Shown here piece after piece: positions 27,839 to 41,100 of a stretch of 64,000 nucleotides of DNA. How positions within the stretch are numbered: position 1 is the stretch's first letter; each line of letters begins with the position of its first letter. The stretch is from positions 13,021,501-13,085,500 of the forward strand of contig NC_084769.1 in the NCBI RefSeq assembly GCF_028858725.1, in the 5' to 3' direction. The translations under genes and the position numbers were made by a program. This stretch comes from Colius striatus. Taxonomy: Eukaryota > Chordata > Aves > Coliiformes > Coliidae. Under the pieces are notes generated by a model that was given only the letters and a program-made list of their open reading frames with translations, was not told the origin of the DNA and ran no database searches.

Positions 27839-28970
27839 TTCCCAGATCAGCAGTGGTTGAATTACTTCTATGCAAAACATGAAATCACAGCTTCACAGCG
27901 AGGAAACTCAGGCAATTGTATCACAGCTCCAATAAACTCGCTATAGCCAAAGTTCGGTAGAGAGAAACAAAAACAGAGAGGAAAAAGAAAATCTCCTATG
28001 TTATGGTGTCCTCTTGTAGCCTGAAAAAAATTATAAAGGGCATCCTTATTTAACTCACTGCAGGATGTCTGAAACTTTATAGAAACTGCTGCACGTATCC
28101 CAGTGGGGAATAACTGAGGCATGTGATAAGAAATCAGCCATATCCTAACTTGCAGCAGCAGGCGCTGTAAAAGGAAATGACCAATAAAGGCTTAATATAT
28201 AGAAAGTTGGCAAATAACTGCCTGGAATTCTGAAATAAGAAAGCATAAAGCAATTCACTAATCACATCTAATCAAGGAACACCATCAGTTGCTAAGAATT
28301 TCTAGGGAAAAAAAACAGTATCAGAGAGATTCATATCTTCTTCAGTAGTGTTTTGGGAATATTTTAGCCTGCAGAATTTAATTCCCTGTTATTACTTCTG
28401 AGAGTGGAGGTGAAAGTCATAAATCAGGACCATTCATAACAGGCAATAATGGGGTGAAATACTCATATGGGGAGTTACATGATTAAATCCTTTGGGACTG
28501 TGTGTTACATTTTCAGTCTTTGATGGCAGCATTACAAATTTCCCTGCCGGTAACATCTGTTCTTCCCTAATCCCTATACTGTGTTTTCATTCTTTCTTCC
28601 CAAGAACTCCAAAGTTTTGCTGTCACAGGGCATTCCTTCCAATCTTCCTCCCTGCTGCCCTAAATATATGTTTAAAACAAAATCATAGGAAAGCATTCCA
28701 TGCTTAAAAAGATGGGCAGGTTTTAAATTACACTGTGTTTACTTATAAGGGCTTTTAATACCAGAAGAGCTTTCCCAGGGAGTTTTGGTCCGATTTCAGG
28801 ACCCCCATTGTTTTTATAGAGGGCTATTTGGCCCCATGTAGAAAGTGGCTATTTTGAGTAATAATGACTGCAATGCTATAAAATAAAACAACATTTTCCC
28901 CACTCTTCTTTTACCTCTGTCCCCCATCTACTGAGTTGCAAACAAAAAATCTCACATCCCAACCCATGTG
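27839..28970 (-). other. SLC15A2 3' UTR and downstream flank
   Basis: The sequence directly after the stop codon should be 3' UTR. Its end is not determined; a candidate ATTAAA lies at 28754-28759. The nearest downstream mobile element is the CR1 at 27296-27838. Confidence 0.6.
28754..28759 (-). terminator. candidate polyadenylation signal ATTAAA for SLC15A2
   Basis: ATTAAA on the minus strand, about 210 bases after the SLC15A2 stop codon. It is the closest common hexamer variant; I see no AATAAA in the first several hundred bases. The true 3' end could lie much further on, since 3' UTRs of this gene may be long. Confidence 0.25.
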
Positions 28971-29147
28971 TTAGAGCTTTGTTTTCTGAGGAACGAGACT
29001 AATCATGTTTCCTCTGCTTGAGGTCTCTCTCTTCTCTTCCTTTTCTTCTAGGTCCTCTGGATCCACACTGACATAGAAATATCCCATGATGGAGAAAATA
29101 ATGCACACAGCAAAGAGGAGAACAGTGAACAAGACAAATTCAGCCCA
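28971..29147 (-). CDS. SLC15A2: SLC15A2 terminal coding exon (helix 12, C-tail, stop)
   Basis: Encodes residues 557-614 and the TAA stop at 28971-28973. WAEFVLF begins helix 12. The cytoplasmic tail is rich in Glu and Lys at residues 587-597 and ends [13 protein letters not shown]. The last three residues, TKL, fit a class I PDZ-binding motif, and mammalian PEPT2 ends the same way and is reported to bind PDZK1. The acceptor is TTTCCTAG. Confidence 0.95.
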   Translation of the reverse strand, partial: WAEFVLFTVLLFAVCIIFSIMGYFYVSVDPEDLEEKEEKRETSSRGNMISLVPQKTKL

Positions 29148-32100
29148 CTAGGAAAGAAAAGAGAACAGCAGGTCAGGGGACCTCAGACTCTCAGTCCAGA
29201 GGGTTTCTGTGCACTTACCAAGTGCTTTTTAAGAGAGCTGGGTGAAAATTATTACTATTTAGCTTCTGAGATGGATCACAAAACAGAAATGTTCTCATCC
29301 TGTTTTCTTGTAAACTGAAGTACACATAATGTAATTATGAGCATGTGACATACCTTGAAACAAACCAGTTAGACTGGGCTAGTTTCACTAAATCTTTTCA
29401 TACAAATCTGTCCTGACTGGAACATACCCTCCTGGGTCTTTTGCCCACACAATGCCTTTGGGACAGGCAGTTTCATGTTAGCCAGAAATGAGTCCCATTT
29501 CATACCTTCATGCCATCATCCCACAAGTCTGACAGCCTGAATTAAACAAGCTCTGCCACCACAGCCTCCCCATGCAAGCCCAATATCTCAGGGGTGCCAT
29601 GGGCAGCTGGCCCTGGAGTTCCAAACTCTAGGCCTTAGAAGACTGCCTGCCCACTGGACTAGCTTGGATGAAGGCAAGTTGCTTTTGGTAAGCAACTGGA
29701 ATGCATGACAAGCATGTTGTCCAGACTCCAGGCCCAAATACAGCCTGCTTGCCTAGAGCTGAGCACCAGCAACATTACTGCAGTGCAGGTCACATTATTT
29801 ATTGGCACTGGAAGGTTTAGGGAAAGCCATAGCTCCAGAGAGCAATGCTGCTGAGGGCAATGCAGAGTCCTGTCTGAGAGCCTGCCTTTGCAGGAGCCTA
29901 GTGCTGTGCAGAGCAGCTGTGCCTCCAGGACACAGACATCCAGAAGCACTTTCCAGGCCTGTTTTAAAGCATTACCTCTGTTTTAAGAGCCAAACCATAC
30001 CTGTGCCATTGGTGCAGCCTGTGCAACAACCAGCACAAGGGTATTCCCAACAGCCACTGTGAGCAGCCAGCCTGCCTGCAGCACCGACTTCATGCTGGCT
30101 GGAGACTGAAAAGAGAAGGCCCTGGTCAGTGGGTATCACGTTGTGCCCTTCTGCCCTGATTCTCCCTTTGATGTCTGGCCCGGTGTAGGTGTCACTGGGC
30201 TCAGTCTAGGAGGAGATGGTGGAGTTTTTTCTGTTCAGAGTCTCCTCTGTGGTTAATTTCAACAGCTGCATACAAGGACCTTTCAAAGCCTATCCTCCAG
30301 GAGGACACGGGAAGAAAGAGAACACGCTGCTGTTGCAGAACTGGATCCTGATCATCCCCAACCTGCATCATCTGAAATAGTATTACCAAGAAGTTCAGGG
30401 AGCCACACAAACAGCCCTGCAGCTTGGAGTCTGGCATCATGTGGCTGTACACCTTTAGAAGAGAGACTAAATCTTGATGTTAAACTTCCTGCTGATGACA
30501 AATTTTCCACATCCCATGACAGATCACCTACTGTATTAATCACTCTCACTAATAATTATCTGCACTTTATTCCATGGGTAAATTTGTGTACCTTCATCTT
30601 TTTGATCTTGTAATGTCTCACTCTTCTCATAAACCTCCTCCCCAGACAAAAATCATCCCTTGCATGCTCGTTACCCCTTGCTCCTTTGTTACAGGCTCCT
30701 GTAGGCTTAGACTCCTTCAGTCTTTCAGCTTAAAGCAGGTTCCAAGCTCACACTCCTTCAGTCTCTCAGCTTAAATCAGATTCCAAGCCCATACTCTGTA
30801 GCCCTTGAGATCCCTTTGTCTTTTTAACATTGGAAAATACTATGAAATATTTCACTGAGATAAAAATCTGATATTACAGTATTCAGAGATTTCACATTAA
30901 AATAAACTTCTATCCAGTTCTGTTCTCTGTTCTCAACTTTACCAGAAAAGAAAAGTTTCTTGAGTATAACTGAGAAGAGGTATCTTCACAGAATGAATTA
31001 ATTTATCTTGAGGGCACCCAGCAAGCTGTGTTATATTCCCACTTTTAGCTGAACCACAGACAACATTGTCAGGAAGTGTCATGCCAAAGGATATATTACA
31101 ATACAATAGCAGGTGTGTGAATAAATCCTGAAGTCTAATTATAAGCCTAACCTAACTCTAATCTGTAATTGGAGTACCTGGGAATAGGAGAAGGCCAGAC
31201 CTGTAATGGAGAACATCACCTCCCCAGCAGATATTAGTAAGTATTGTGGTAACTGCCAGGCCATATGGACATTGTTGGCTTTGATATCTTCTGACTTCCA
31301 TGTCTTAACAACACTTCCAGAAACCTAGCAGGAAAATAAAGGTACATTGATTAGCTGCTCAGTGATCACATCCTTCTTAAAATGAAGTTTCAAGTGATCT
31401 GGAAGCAAAACTCTGGGTCTGACCCCTGCCATTCCAAGCCCGCTGGGAACAGGCTGGCTCCTACTGTGCAGGGCAGCAGTGGCAGGATGGAAGTGTCTCA
31501 GCTCATCCCTGTGCTGCAAGAGCTGCAGGAGTTACTGCAAACCAATGAGTTGCCTTCTGTGGTGTGGTTGGGAAAAGGTTGTGTGGTACTTATACAGAGC
31601 ATGTGATCTACTGCTGTCCCCAAGGCCAGGAGAGGACGAGAGGGGAAATGCTCATTGCAGCCATGTGGCCACTGCTCCCATTTCACTGGCACTGTACAAC
31701 TCCCCTACTGTAACAGTGACACCACAACAAATTCAGCTTAGGATTAGTAGAGTAGCAGAGACTGTCCTGTGTAAGTGTTCAGATAGTTATGGTAGCTGCA
31801 TTCCTCATTCTTTTTGTTTGCTTTCCCAGGTGTAATTAATACTGCCTCTGATGAGCAGAGGCTTAAAAACAGAGAGAGATTTGACTAGTGGCCAGGAAAA
31901 CACTAGGCTGAAATGACTTCAGGCAGAAAACTTCGTGTTTAAGGGAAGTACTTGGGAAAACACAAAGGATGTTTATGAGATGTATTTAATCATCATGCAG
32001 GGAGGCAAATCAAGAGACTGTATTTTAGCAGGCTAAAAGGGGTGAGAGGAGAGCTGTTCCTTGCTCTGCAGCCTATAAAGAAATGTCACAAGCACTGTAC

Positions 32101-35100
32101 TATAACTGCACACAGAAGAAGGCTGGGTGGAAGGCAGTATCCCCCTGATTTAAGTATCACAGTTCAGCCATGTTAGCTGACTAATATATTGTACTCCTAG
32201 TTCTATCTAGCACTCTTGGCAGAGGAGCAGGACTCAGTACAAATCACTGCAATCATTAAAAACTATCTTGGCCTGGAGCAAACTATCTATGAAAGGAGGA
32301 AACTACAGCGAGACAGATGGGAAAACAGAGGGCCAGAAAGATTAAAGGACTCACACTGGGTCCAGAAGGGCTGAGGTACAGCCACCTCCAAGCAGCCATA
32401 GCTGCAGCAGGGACTTCTGTACATGGGACCATAAACTGGAATCCTTGCCCACCATGACATGGGACACATCGACCTCAACCCAGAGGTGCTGAGGCAATAT
32501 TCTTAGTGTAATATTAATAGTGCAATATGCTTCATAAAGCTTCTCTACTTGGTTTCTCATCTGGTGAAAGAGGCTTGCAGCCATAGAGGAAAGGTCTGGC
32601 CAACATCACTTCAACTGTGTATGTGTTTTGAGTCCATAAATCTCTGCAGTCACAGATGGTAGCATCTGCCTGTTCCCTCCAGGAGTGTGCATCCCTCTCC
32701 AGCTACTGGAGTTAAAAAAAAAACCTGCCAGGTGCTTTGCAGCTATATTCTTCCCTCCACGTATTTGGACTCTGCAGACATAGACAGCCCCCATTAATTG
32801 CCCAACAGGGAGATGTTTCTGCCAGGGAGTAGCTGACAGCACTTTGCTCTACTCATCACAACACAGTAGTCAAAGTCTCAGAGGGCAGCTTAGCAGTGTG
32901 TCCTGTCAGACCTGGTTTGTCTGTGTGCCTGTGCAGTGGAAAGGTTAAAACGGGAACTAAGCTGATCACGTTCATCTCTGTGCCTCCTGCCAGCTGGACC
33001 AAGGTTGGAGCAGCATGCCTAAGAGGCTGACAAGCAGGGAAAGGAATCCATCCTCTCAGCAGTGCTCACGCCCCCTCAGGGCTGGATTGTTCAGAAAGCC
33101 ATGCCTTGACTGTATGCTAGGCTCCAAATGAGCTGTACCGACAGCGAGAGGAGTAAAAACAGACGCATGACCTCACTAACCTCCTCCCTCAACACTTTGC
33201 CCCTCTTCCCCTCCGCATAAGCCTTGGAAGATCAGCCTGAAGATCAGTAAGTTAAATGTGAGGACACAGCAGACTGTTTCTGCAGAGTTTTTGAGGTGTG
33301 AGACAACACCAGATTCTGTGTGTTAAAGACCACAAGCAGTCAGCTCTTGTCAGACTCTAATGGCTCCTTGCAGTGTGATGGGTCAGTGTTAACTGAACAA
33401 GGATGGCATCAGACCAGTACAAACCACAGATCACGTGATTTTCCTTGGAGGATTTCCATTAAGGGTAAGATCTTACTTCTTGTTTAATCCATAAGATCTG
33501 ACGAGATCGCATTGTAAAGTGGAATGAGTATCCACATGCCTTGCTAAAACCTTTTACTAGCCTTTATATAGTGGACTGACTTCAGATGGCTGCCTCCCAG
33601 GTCTTGAAGGGTGGAGAAATCAAGTGAGAATGATAAACATAAGAATTAAAGCACTGCCAGGGACTAGAAGAGAAGGAGCTTGCTAAGGTCATGAGGAGAC
33701 TTACATTAGTTATCACAATGGTGTACGAGGCACCGAAGTCAAGCAGGCCGAGCTCCAGGGGGAAGTCTCCTGTTTCAGTTGTGCATCTTCCATTATTATA
33801 CCTAGATACAATCAATGGTGAAGTACAGTATTTCCCAGATAGTCCCACAGAGAGCACAGAGCAGAGCTACCACACATGCCCCTACAATGAGGTAGGAAGG
33901 ATGTATGATGTAAAGCTGCAGTAATTTTCATGTGAGATCATCACTACAGTTCTTGCCATCTTTTCCTTCCAGAAGCACTTAGACACTGACTAGAGTTCAC
34001 CTAAGGATCTAAGCTATTGCTAACATTCTTACAGAATCATAGAATGGTAGAGGTTGAAAGGGACTTTTACGGATGATCTAGTCCAACCCCCCTGCAGAAG
34101 CAGGTCCACCTAGATCAGGTCGCACAGGAACGTGTCCAGGTGGGTCTTGAAGACCTCCAAGGAAGGAGACTCCACACCCTCCCTGGGCAGCCTGTGCCAG
34201 GGCTCCCTCACCTCAACAGTGAAATAGTTTTTTCTTATATTTAAATGCAACTTTTTGTGTTCCAGCTTCATCCCATTACCCCTTGTCCTGTTGCTAGATA
34301 CAACAGAAAAAAATGATGTCCCAACCTCCTGACACCCAGCCTTTAGATATTTGTAAATATTAATGAGATTCCCCCCTCAGTCTCCTCCAGACTAAACAGC
34401 CCCAGTTCCCGCAGCCTTTCCTCATAAGGAAGACGCTCCAGTCCCCTGATCATCTTGGTGGCCCTGTGCTGGACTCTCTCCAGCACTTCCCTGTCCCTCT
34501 TGAGCTGGGGAGCCCAGAACTGGACACAGGACTCCAGATGAGGCCTCACCAGGGCAGAGGAGAGGGGGAGCAGAACCTCCCTTGACCTGCTGGCCACACT
34601 CTTCTTGATGCATCCCAGGATGCCATTGGCCTTCTTGGCCACGAGGGCACATTGCTGGCTCATGGTTAGTTTATTATCAACCAGCACTACCAGGTCCCTC
34701 TCTGCAGAGCTGCTCTCCAGCAGGTCAGTCCCCAGCCTGTACTGGTGCATGGGGTTGTTCCTCCCCAGATGCACTTGTCCTTGTTGAACCTTTTAAATGG
34801 TTTCTTCTTCCTAGCAATGATTCCAATGCACCCTCTTCCCCCGACACACACACATTGCCCCAGTTTTATTTTCCTTCCAAACTTTTCTCAACCCCTTCAG
34901 AAACTGTGGGCCAGACAAGTTAACCAGGCTGAAGCAGCCTTCAGAAAAATCAGAGATAGGCACCCCTGAGCCACTTTGTTTCCTTTCAGTAAAGCAAATT
35001 AGCCTTCATATTTGTTCTTCTGATTTTGGATGTGTGAGATGGCACAGAAGCTCAGCAGCACTGCCACAATGACTGCTGCATCCCACTAAATTGCAGCAAT

Positions 35101-38100
35101 AAATATTTTGGATGGAGCTGATGCAGAGAAAAGCCATGAAGCTTGTTTTGAAACATTGCAAATGCCAGAAATCCCCTACAAGAGCCAGCTCCAATGCTGC
35201 CAAACCAAGGCCATATGGAGCCCCTGTCTAACAAGCCCAGCCTGCAAAGCCATGTAATGTTACTTGATGTTACCATCCCACATACCAACACTTTTGTAGC
35301 ATGGAACACGAATTGTCCTTTCCTGAGAGCACCCTAACACTAACAGTTTGAGCCTAAAAAATATCAAAATAGAGCAGGCATCAAGTGGCAGTGACCTGAC
35401 TGAGAAACTCAGATTATGGCCTAAATTAGAACGTCATTATACTCGTGTCATGGAAATAAAATTCCCAAGCTTTGTCTCTACTGATTGTATCTTATCAAAG
35501 CAATAACAACCACAGGAACAGAGCTATGCCAGACACTATTTGGAACCTGAATCTATTCAACTGCATATTACACACAGAGACACTGATTTGCTGTCTTTTG
35601 GCGTGGACAGTTTGCAGACTAAATGCATGGTGTTTCTGCACACACACACACACAAGTGGCCTGGAGCACCTGCTCTGCACAGAGCCAGTAACTCTGCTTT
35701 TTTACCAACATCTGCCCCCACAACAAATGCCAAGAAAATAGCAATGAAGGTTTTGCTCTTTGCCCAAGAAAAGCCCCATGGTATCCAAGGAAAGGCCCCA
35801 GCAAAGACCTTTCTCACAGCAAGGGGAACTTACTTGTCCCTCTCTAGCAGTGAATACCCAGAAGCACTGTAGTTTTTCTGAACAGCAATGTACTGTTTGC
35901 CATCAATGGTGAGGTTGACATCTTGGCTCAAACCATTAATGAATCTGCAAAGAAAGCATATTTCATTGAGTTGTCAGACAGGGCAGGAGAAGCATAATAT
36001 CTGACACTTTAGAAGTACGTTCTCTCTCCCAAAGCATTCTGTAACTCCATAAGGTTATGACAGCCTCTCCTGCAAGCTACCAAAATATTTGCCTGATTCT
36101 TTGCCCAGTTTTTCAATATAAGATCAGTTTTCCCAGCTATGTAATTTTACCTTCTTACTCTCTCTCCTGTAAAAAGTGACTCTGGGTGAGGACTTCCAGG
36201 CAATCTCTCCTCAGAGACCATCAAAGGTCATTCTGTGTCTATTTGGGAGGACAGAGCTTGGGCCGACCCCAGGAAACTATAAAGCTGGGTGTCCTGATGA
36301 GAGTGTGTATGAAGCCAACATACTTTCAAAGGAGTTTCTACCAGTGGGAAAGGGTTTTCTAACAAAATAAGATATTTTCATCAATATCAAAACTTTCATG
36401 GTAATGTTCAGGTTTGGGGCTTTTTTGCTCCCCAGTGTTTATGTGCTTTTGCATACATAAAGGACAGTTTCTTTTTGAGAACTCAAAGATTGCCAGCAAA
36501 ACTAAACCCATTTCCTTTATCTGACTGTTTTAAATTATTGTGGTTTTTAGTTCTTAAGATGGGGATGAAATCCATGAAGACAGCCAAATGCTTAACAAAA
36601 GTAATTTTTTAGTGGAAAAAGTTTCTTCCTGAAACCCCTTCAGAAACTGCTGGAGGGAAAGTTTTAGGATTTTGTGGAAAATATTCACAGGAAGATATAA
36701 GACATTCCTGACTGCAGGTATTAATCATGTCTCCAAGGTGGCGTTTAGTCAATAGAAGCCTTCACAAGCACAGGGCTGTGAAGAGATGCTGCTCTGCTGC
36801 CCTGTCAACATAGGCTGTCAGATAAGGGAGTTGGACACTGTCTCATACTATCTAAAGTTTTTTCTTTGGTTGGGTCTGGTTTGGTTTGCTTTTTTTTTTA
36901 ATTGCATCTCGCTCATATCTTCCAGAAAGTCTGGCTGGAATCTCCTATTGTTTGTTGTAAATCTGCTGCTTCTGCATCTCAGCAGCCTCACAGTTCTGGT
37001 GATGCAGCACTGGAGGTAACTGTGGCCTCGGTGAGTTGGCAGTGTGGCACAGAGTGGCACAGGCCTGTTCATGAACCAGCTCAAATCAGGAAAATAGACT
37101 AGCTACTTAAGCAGAGCCCAATGTCCAGCTGAATTGTTTACAAGGATGTAAAATTGTTGCTGGACCCAACTTAGTAGGCATTTGTGTGTGAGGTAACATC
37201 ATGGGTCAGCCAGTTTGCAGAGGGCAAATGGCAACAGCTTCTTTCCAGGTTGCTTCTTCCCTTTCTTTCCCAAAAAAGATGGGACACATTGAGATGAATT
37301 TACCACTCTTCCAAGTGAGGAGATCTTTTATGTCAGCATCTCATCCCAGACAATCCTAGGCAGCAAGCAGCAGTAACGCTCAGTTGTGCATGGCAAGTGT
37401 GGGAGGTGACACGCTGTCAAGCCTCCACAGCTGACACCCGCATCTTGCATGAGAACCGTGGACTAGATTCCAACCTGAGAACATCTGGGTTATGTTACAT
37501 ACAGTTTGCATTAGATGAAAGTTTCCCTCACCCCACCACCTCCAAATCCTCAAAAAAATGCCATTCCTACCTAACAGCTGCCAAGCCGTTTTCTGGCTTT
37601 GCTTCCAAGTCTGGAATCTAAAGAGGGGAAGGGCAGACAAAAATCAAACATTTATTAATGCTGCCTTATAACAATGTGTAGCAAAAAATACTAGTGTCTG
37701 TGGAGTTACACATGTGCTGCAAAGCCCAGGGAAATCAACGGGGCACTCAGATAAACCTTATATCAGGCCACAGAGTGAAGTCCTGGTACAACAAAGCTAA
37801 TGGCAAAATCATGGCTCCACCAAGGGCTTAAGCTGAGATCATACCCTTTTTTCTCTCATCCTGTGTAACAAAGGCTACAGTTTCAGCCAGTAATCCTTCT
37901 CCTGTGGCGTGTAATGCCCTTCAAAAAAGTGATGGTCCTGCTTTGAAGATAGCAGGAGCATTAACCACATTAGCCTCTTTCAGTGATGATTTACAATTAA
38001 ACATGAGTGCCATACCTCTATATAACCTGCAACTGCTTAACTTTGAGACCTTGATTCTTGGCATACTCATAGACTTTGCAGAAGCCTGCAGCCAAGAGGA

Positions 38101-41100
38101 ACTTCTAGGTTTCTATTTGGATCATCATGTATCATTCATTTTCCCCGACTCTGAATACTCAAGAGATTAGACTGTTCTATGGTGCAGGCAGAGAGCAGGA
38201 GAGACTAAGATGCACTGAGCTTGTTTGTGTTCACAGTCTCGGCAAACATGTTCCTGAAATGGCCCCTGGTTGTGCACATTGAGGAGTAAGAGTGCCTCTC
38301 CCAGAGATCACAGCTAGAGCATCAGCTCAATAGTTAACATGCTCTACATTCATTCGAGGAGAACTTATTTGGTGTAGGATGCTGAAAAAGAGACAGTAGA
38401 GCCCTGAAGATTGTATGGCACATAAAAAGAATACAGAGCAAGGTTTTGGGCTGGTAGAAATCTGCAGTTGTGCCATGTCCATTTAAACTGGGAGGGCGAT
38501 TTCATTTTGTGGTGCACACAGATAGAAACCAGCAAGCCAAAAGGGACTGGTTGTACCTCAAGAAATTGGCTTTCTCTTAACATTTTCTAGCCCTTTCTCC
38601 ACACTTTCTTTCCTGATGTTAAACCCTGAGCATCTGAGACCAAGGATCTAGAATTTCAGTATACTTATAAAATGTCTATTGTGCTTCAGTGTGATATGCT
38701 GACCCACAAAGACTATATGCCCTAAATAATAAATAGCTACAGTTAATAATAAATGTTCTAGCAATAAATAATAAACAACAACATCATTCCTTTCCAGGGG
38801 AGACTCTTGGGGATCAACACACTATTTCACTGCAGACAGGCTAGCCAAATTACTACTCTTTTTCATCGATGATCCCCAGAGCTCTCAAATTCATTTCCTG
38901 CCTACTCAACAGCCAACAAAGGAGAAGAAACCAATTTCAGATTGGATCCTTCCAGGAAACCACCCCCACCTGAGTGAGAGAGCCAAACCCAGTGGTGAGG
39001 GAGTCTGGCGTGGTCCACAGCTACTCCAGGGAAAGCCCTGCAACACAGCAGTGATGCTGACATTGCCCTCCTTGTGTTACAACACTAGAAAAGTGAGTGT
39101 CATTTACCACACTGTCCTCCACACCTCTCAGCTACAGCTGAGAATGACAGGACAACAGCAACATCCAACAGCACGTGGGAGCCTGCCTGTGCCAAGGTGA
39201 GATAGCTAGGCCAGCCCAGAGATGTACTGAAGCTGAGAGACTGCTTTGCTTCAGCCTGTTGCAGGCTTTCACCTCTTAAGGACTGTATAAAAATCACTGC
39301 ACAAGCATCCATTTCTTAAGGTAACAGCACAAGGTCAGTACTGTCACAGGGAAACTTAACATTGTGTGACAATGAGCCCCAGGCCCTAAACCCTAAAGCA
39401 GCAAAACCCACAGTGTTACAGACAAATAAATTCTTCTAACTCCTCATTTTTTAAAACAATTCTGTGAGTTCTACTGTAAGATAGTGAATGCTTGGTGTGG
39501 CAACCCTGCAGGGTTGGGGGCTGAGGAAGTGAGAAAAGAGTTGATATTTTAGCATAAGGACGGATTCTGATGGCATTCATACATCTGCCACAATGTGCAA
39601 TAACATTTCAAGAGGGCTTCTTAGGATACAGCTGCACGTCTAGGATATCAGAATCTGGCCCTATGCACCCCATATGCCTCCCTCTGACTGTTGCAGCAAT
39701 TCATAGAAGTCCAAACGCAGACAGCTCTTCTGCAGAGCCTGCAATGAGCTTAATCATTTATTCTGTTCAGCAGAACAAATGGGCCTTCTGTGCATTTTCA
39801 CTAGACACTTGCAATAACTAAACCCAGAATCATTCCTCCGATGCTTTTATTCCGTGCCCAGCCCTAGAGCCTCTTTAACATCTTTGCTTTATAGAACCAT
39901 CTTTGGGGGAAAATCTTTGCCTCTGTTTCCTCAGCTTTCTCAAGCTTTGCTGCCTTGCAGGCACGACTCTGCTCTCCCACTGCAGCGTTCACTGGATTAA
40001 AGTGTGCCCAGAAACTCTCAGATGCCATAACGCCTCTATTAATCAACCAGCAGAAATGTGTGTGGATCCAGTACCGCTAGCTAAGAAGTCAGGTTTAGAG
40101 CAACTCAGAGCAATCAGACAGACATTGTAACTGAGCAAATGAATTAATGAGCCTATTACCCCATTGTATCATCACAGTCATTGAATTAATACTGTATTTA
40201 CACTTCACTCCCACACTCACTAAGCGGCTTGATAGGCTTCCCTCTGCCTCAAAAACAATTAAGCTGTATACTGATTTTTCCTTCACGGTGTAGTTAAAAG
40301 CAAGAGACAATCCTTGGTGTTGCAGGGTGAAGTGAATGTTCTGTTGCTCTCTGTTCAATGTTAATTTTGAGTAGTCAGATGTGTTCTGTGGGAAAAAAAC
40401 AAATTTGGTTACATTTTCCACAGAAGAGAAAGGATCTGCCTCTTCCCACCAAGGGCAACCCTATGCTCACTTTAAGGGAGCTTGTAAAGATAGGTTAACA
40501 GTCAGAACTGTCTTCTACAATGGATCTATGTTGACATAAGCTTTGGGACGGTCAAGACAGAGCCTGGAAAACCTTCCTTTGCCAGATGCAACCCACAGGT
40601 CAGGGAACACCTTCTGCCCATTCAGCTACCCATTTCCCTGGCCCTGCTGAGCCCCAGTGGGACCACATCTAAAACAACACAAGCTGCTGGTGGCCAATGG
40701 ACCGAGTCCCAAACTAGCCTGACATGTAAAGTAATCTGGAAGCTGAACTATGAAACAATGCAGTGCCCATAGCCAGTCAGACAGATAACTGACTTCCTAC
40801 TTCTTTCCTTCTTTGCAGGGAAATGCTTTTCAGATGCCATCCAGATCCCATTAACAATGCCTGGTCTGAGCACTGGAGATGAGTTGAATGTCTCTACATG
40901 CTCACCTCAGGACAATTTTCCTTTATTCTTAATTTAGTCCTGATGAAGTTAGCCATTTCCTCCTTTACCATGGAACTATGTCCCCAGACTTTCCAATTGT
41001 CTCATCCATAGAGATTATATGCTCCATTTTTAAAATACTTTAAAACACTTCTAAGGTGGTAGAGAAGAAAAAGATCTAGTTTCTGTGGGCTTTATTAGAA

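Noticed and set aside
31178..31324. Idea that the Glu to Ala change removes the peptide-binding glutamate
   Set aside because: Spacing from Y500 (Y588 in PEPT1) shows that the binding glutamate is the one in SAGE, E507, which is intact. The altered residue is nine positions later.
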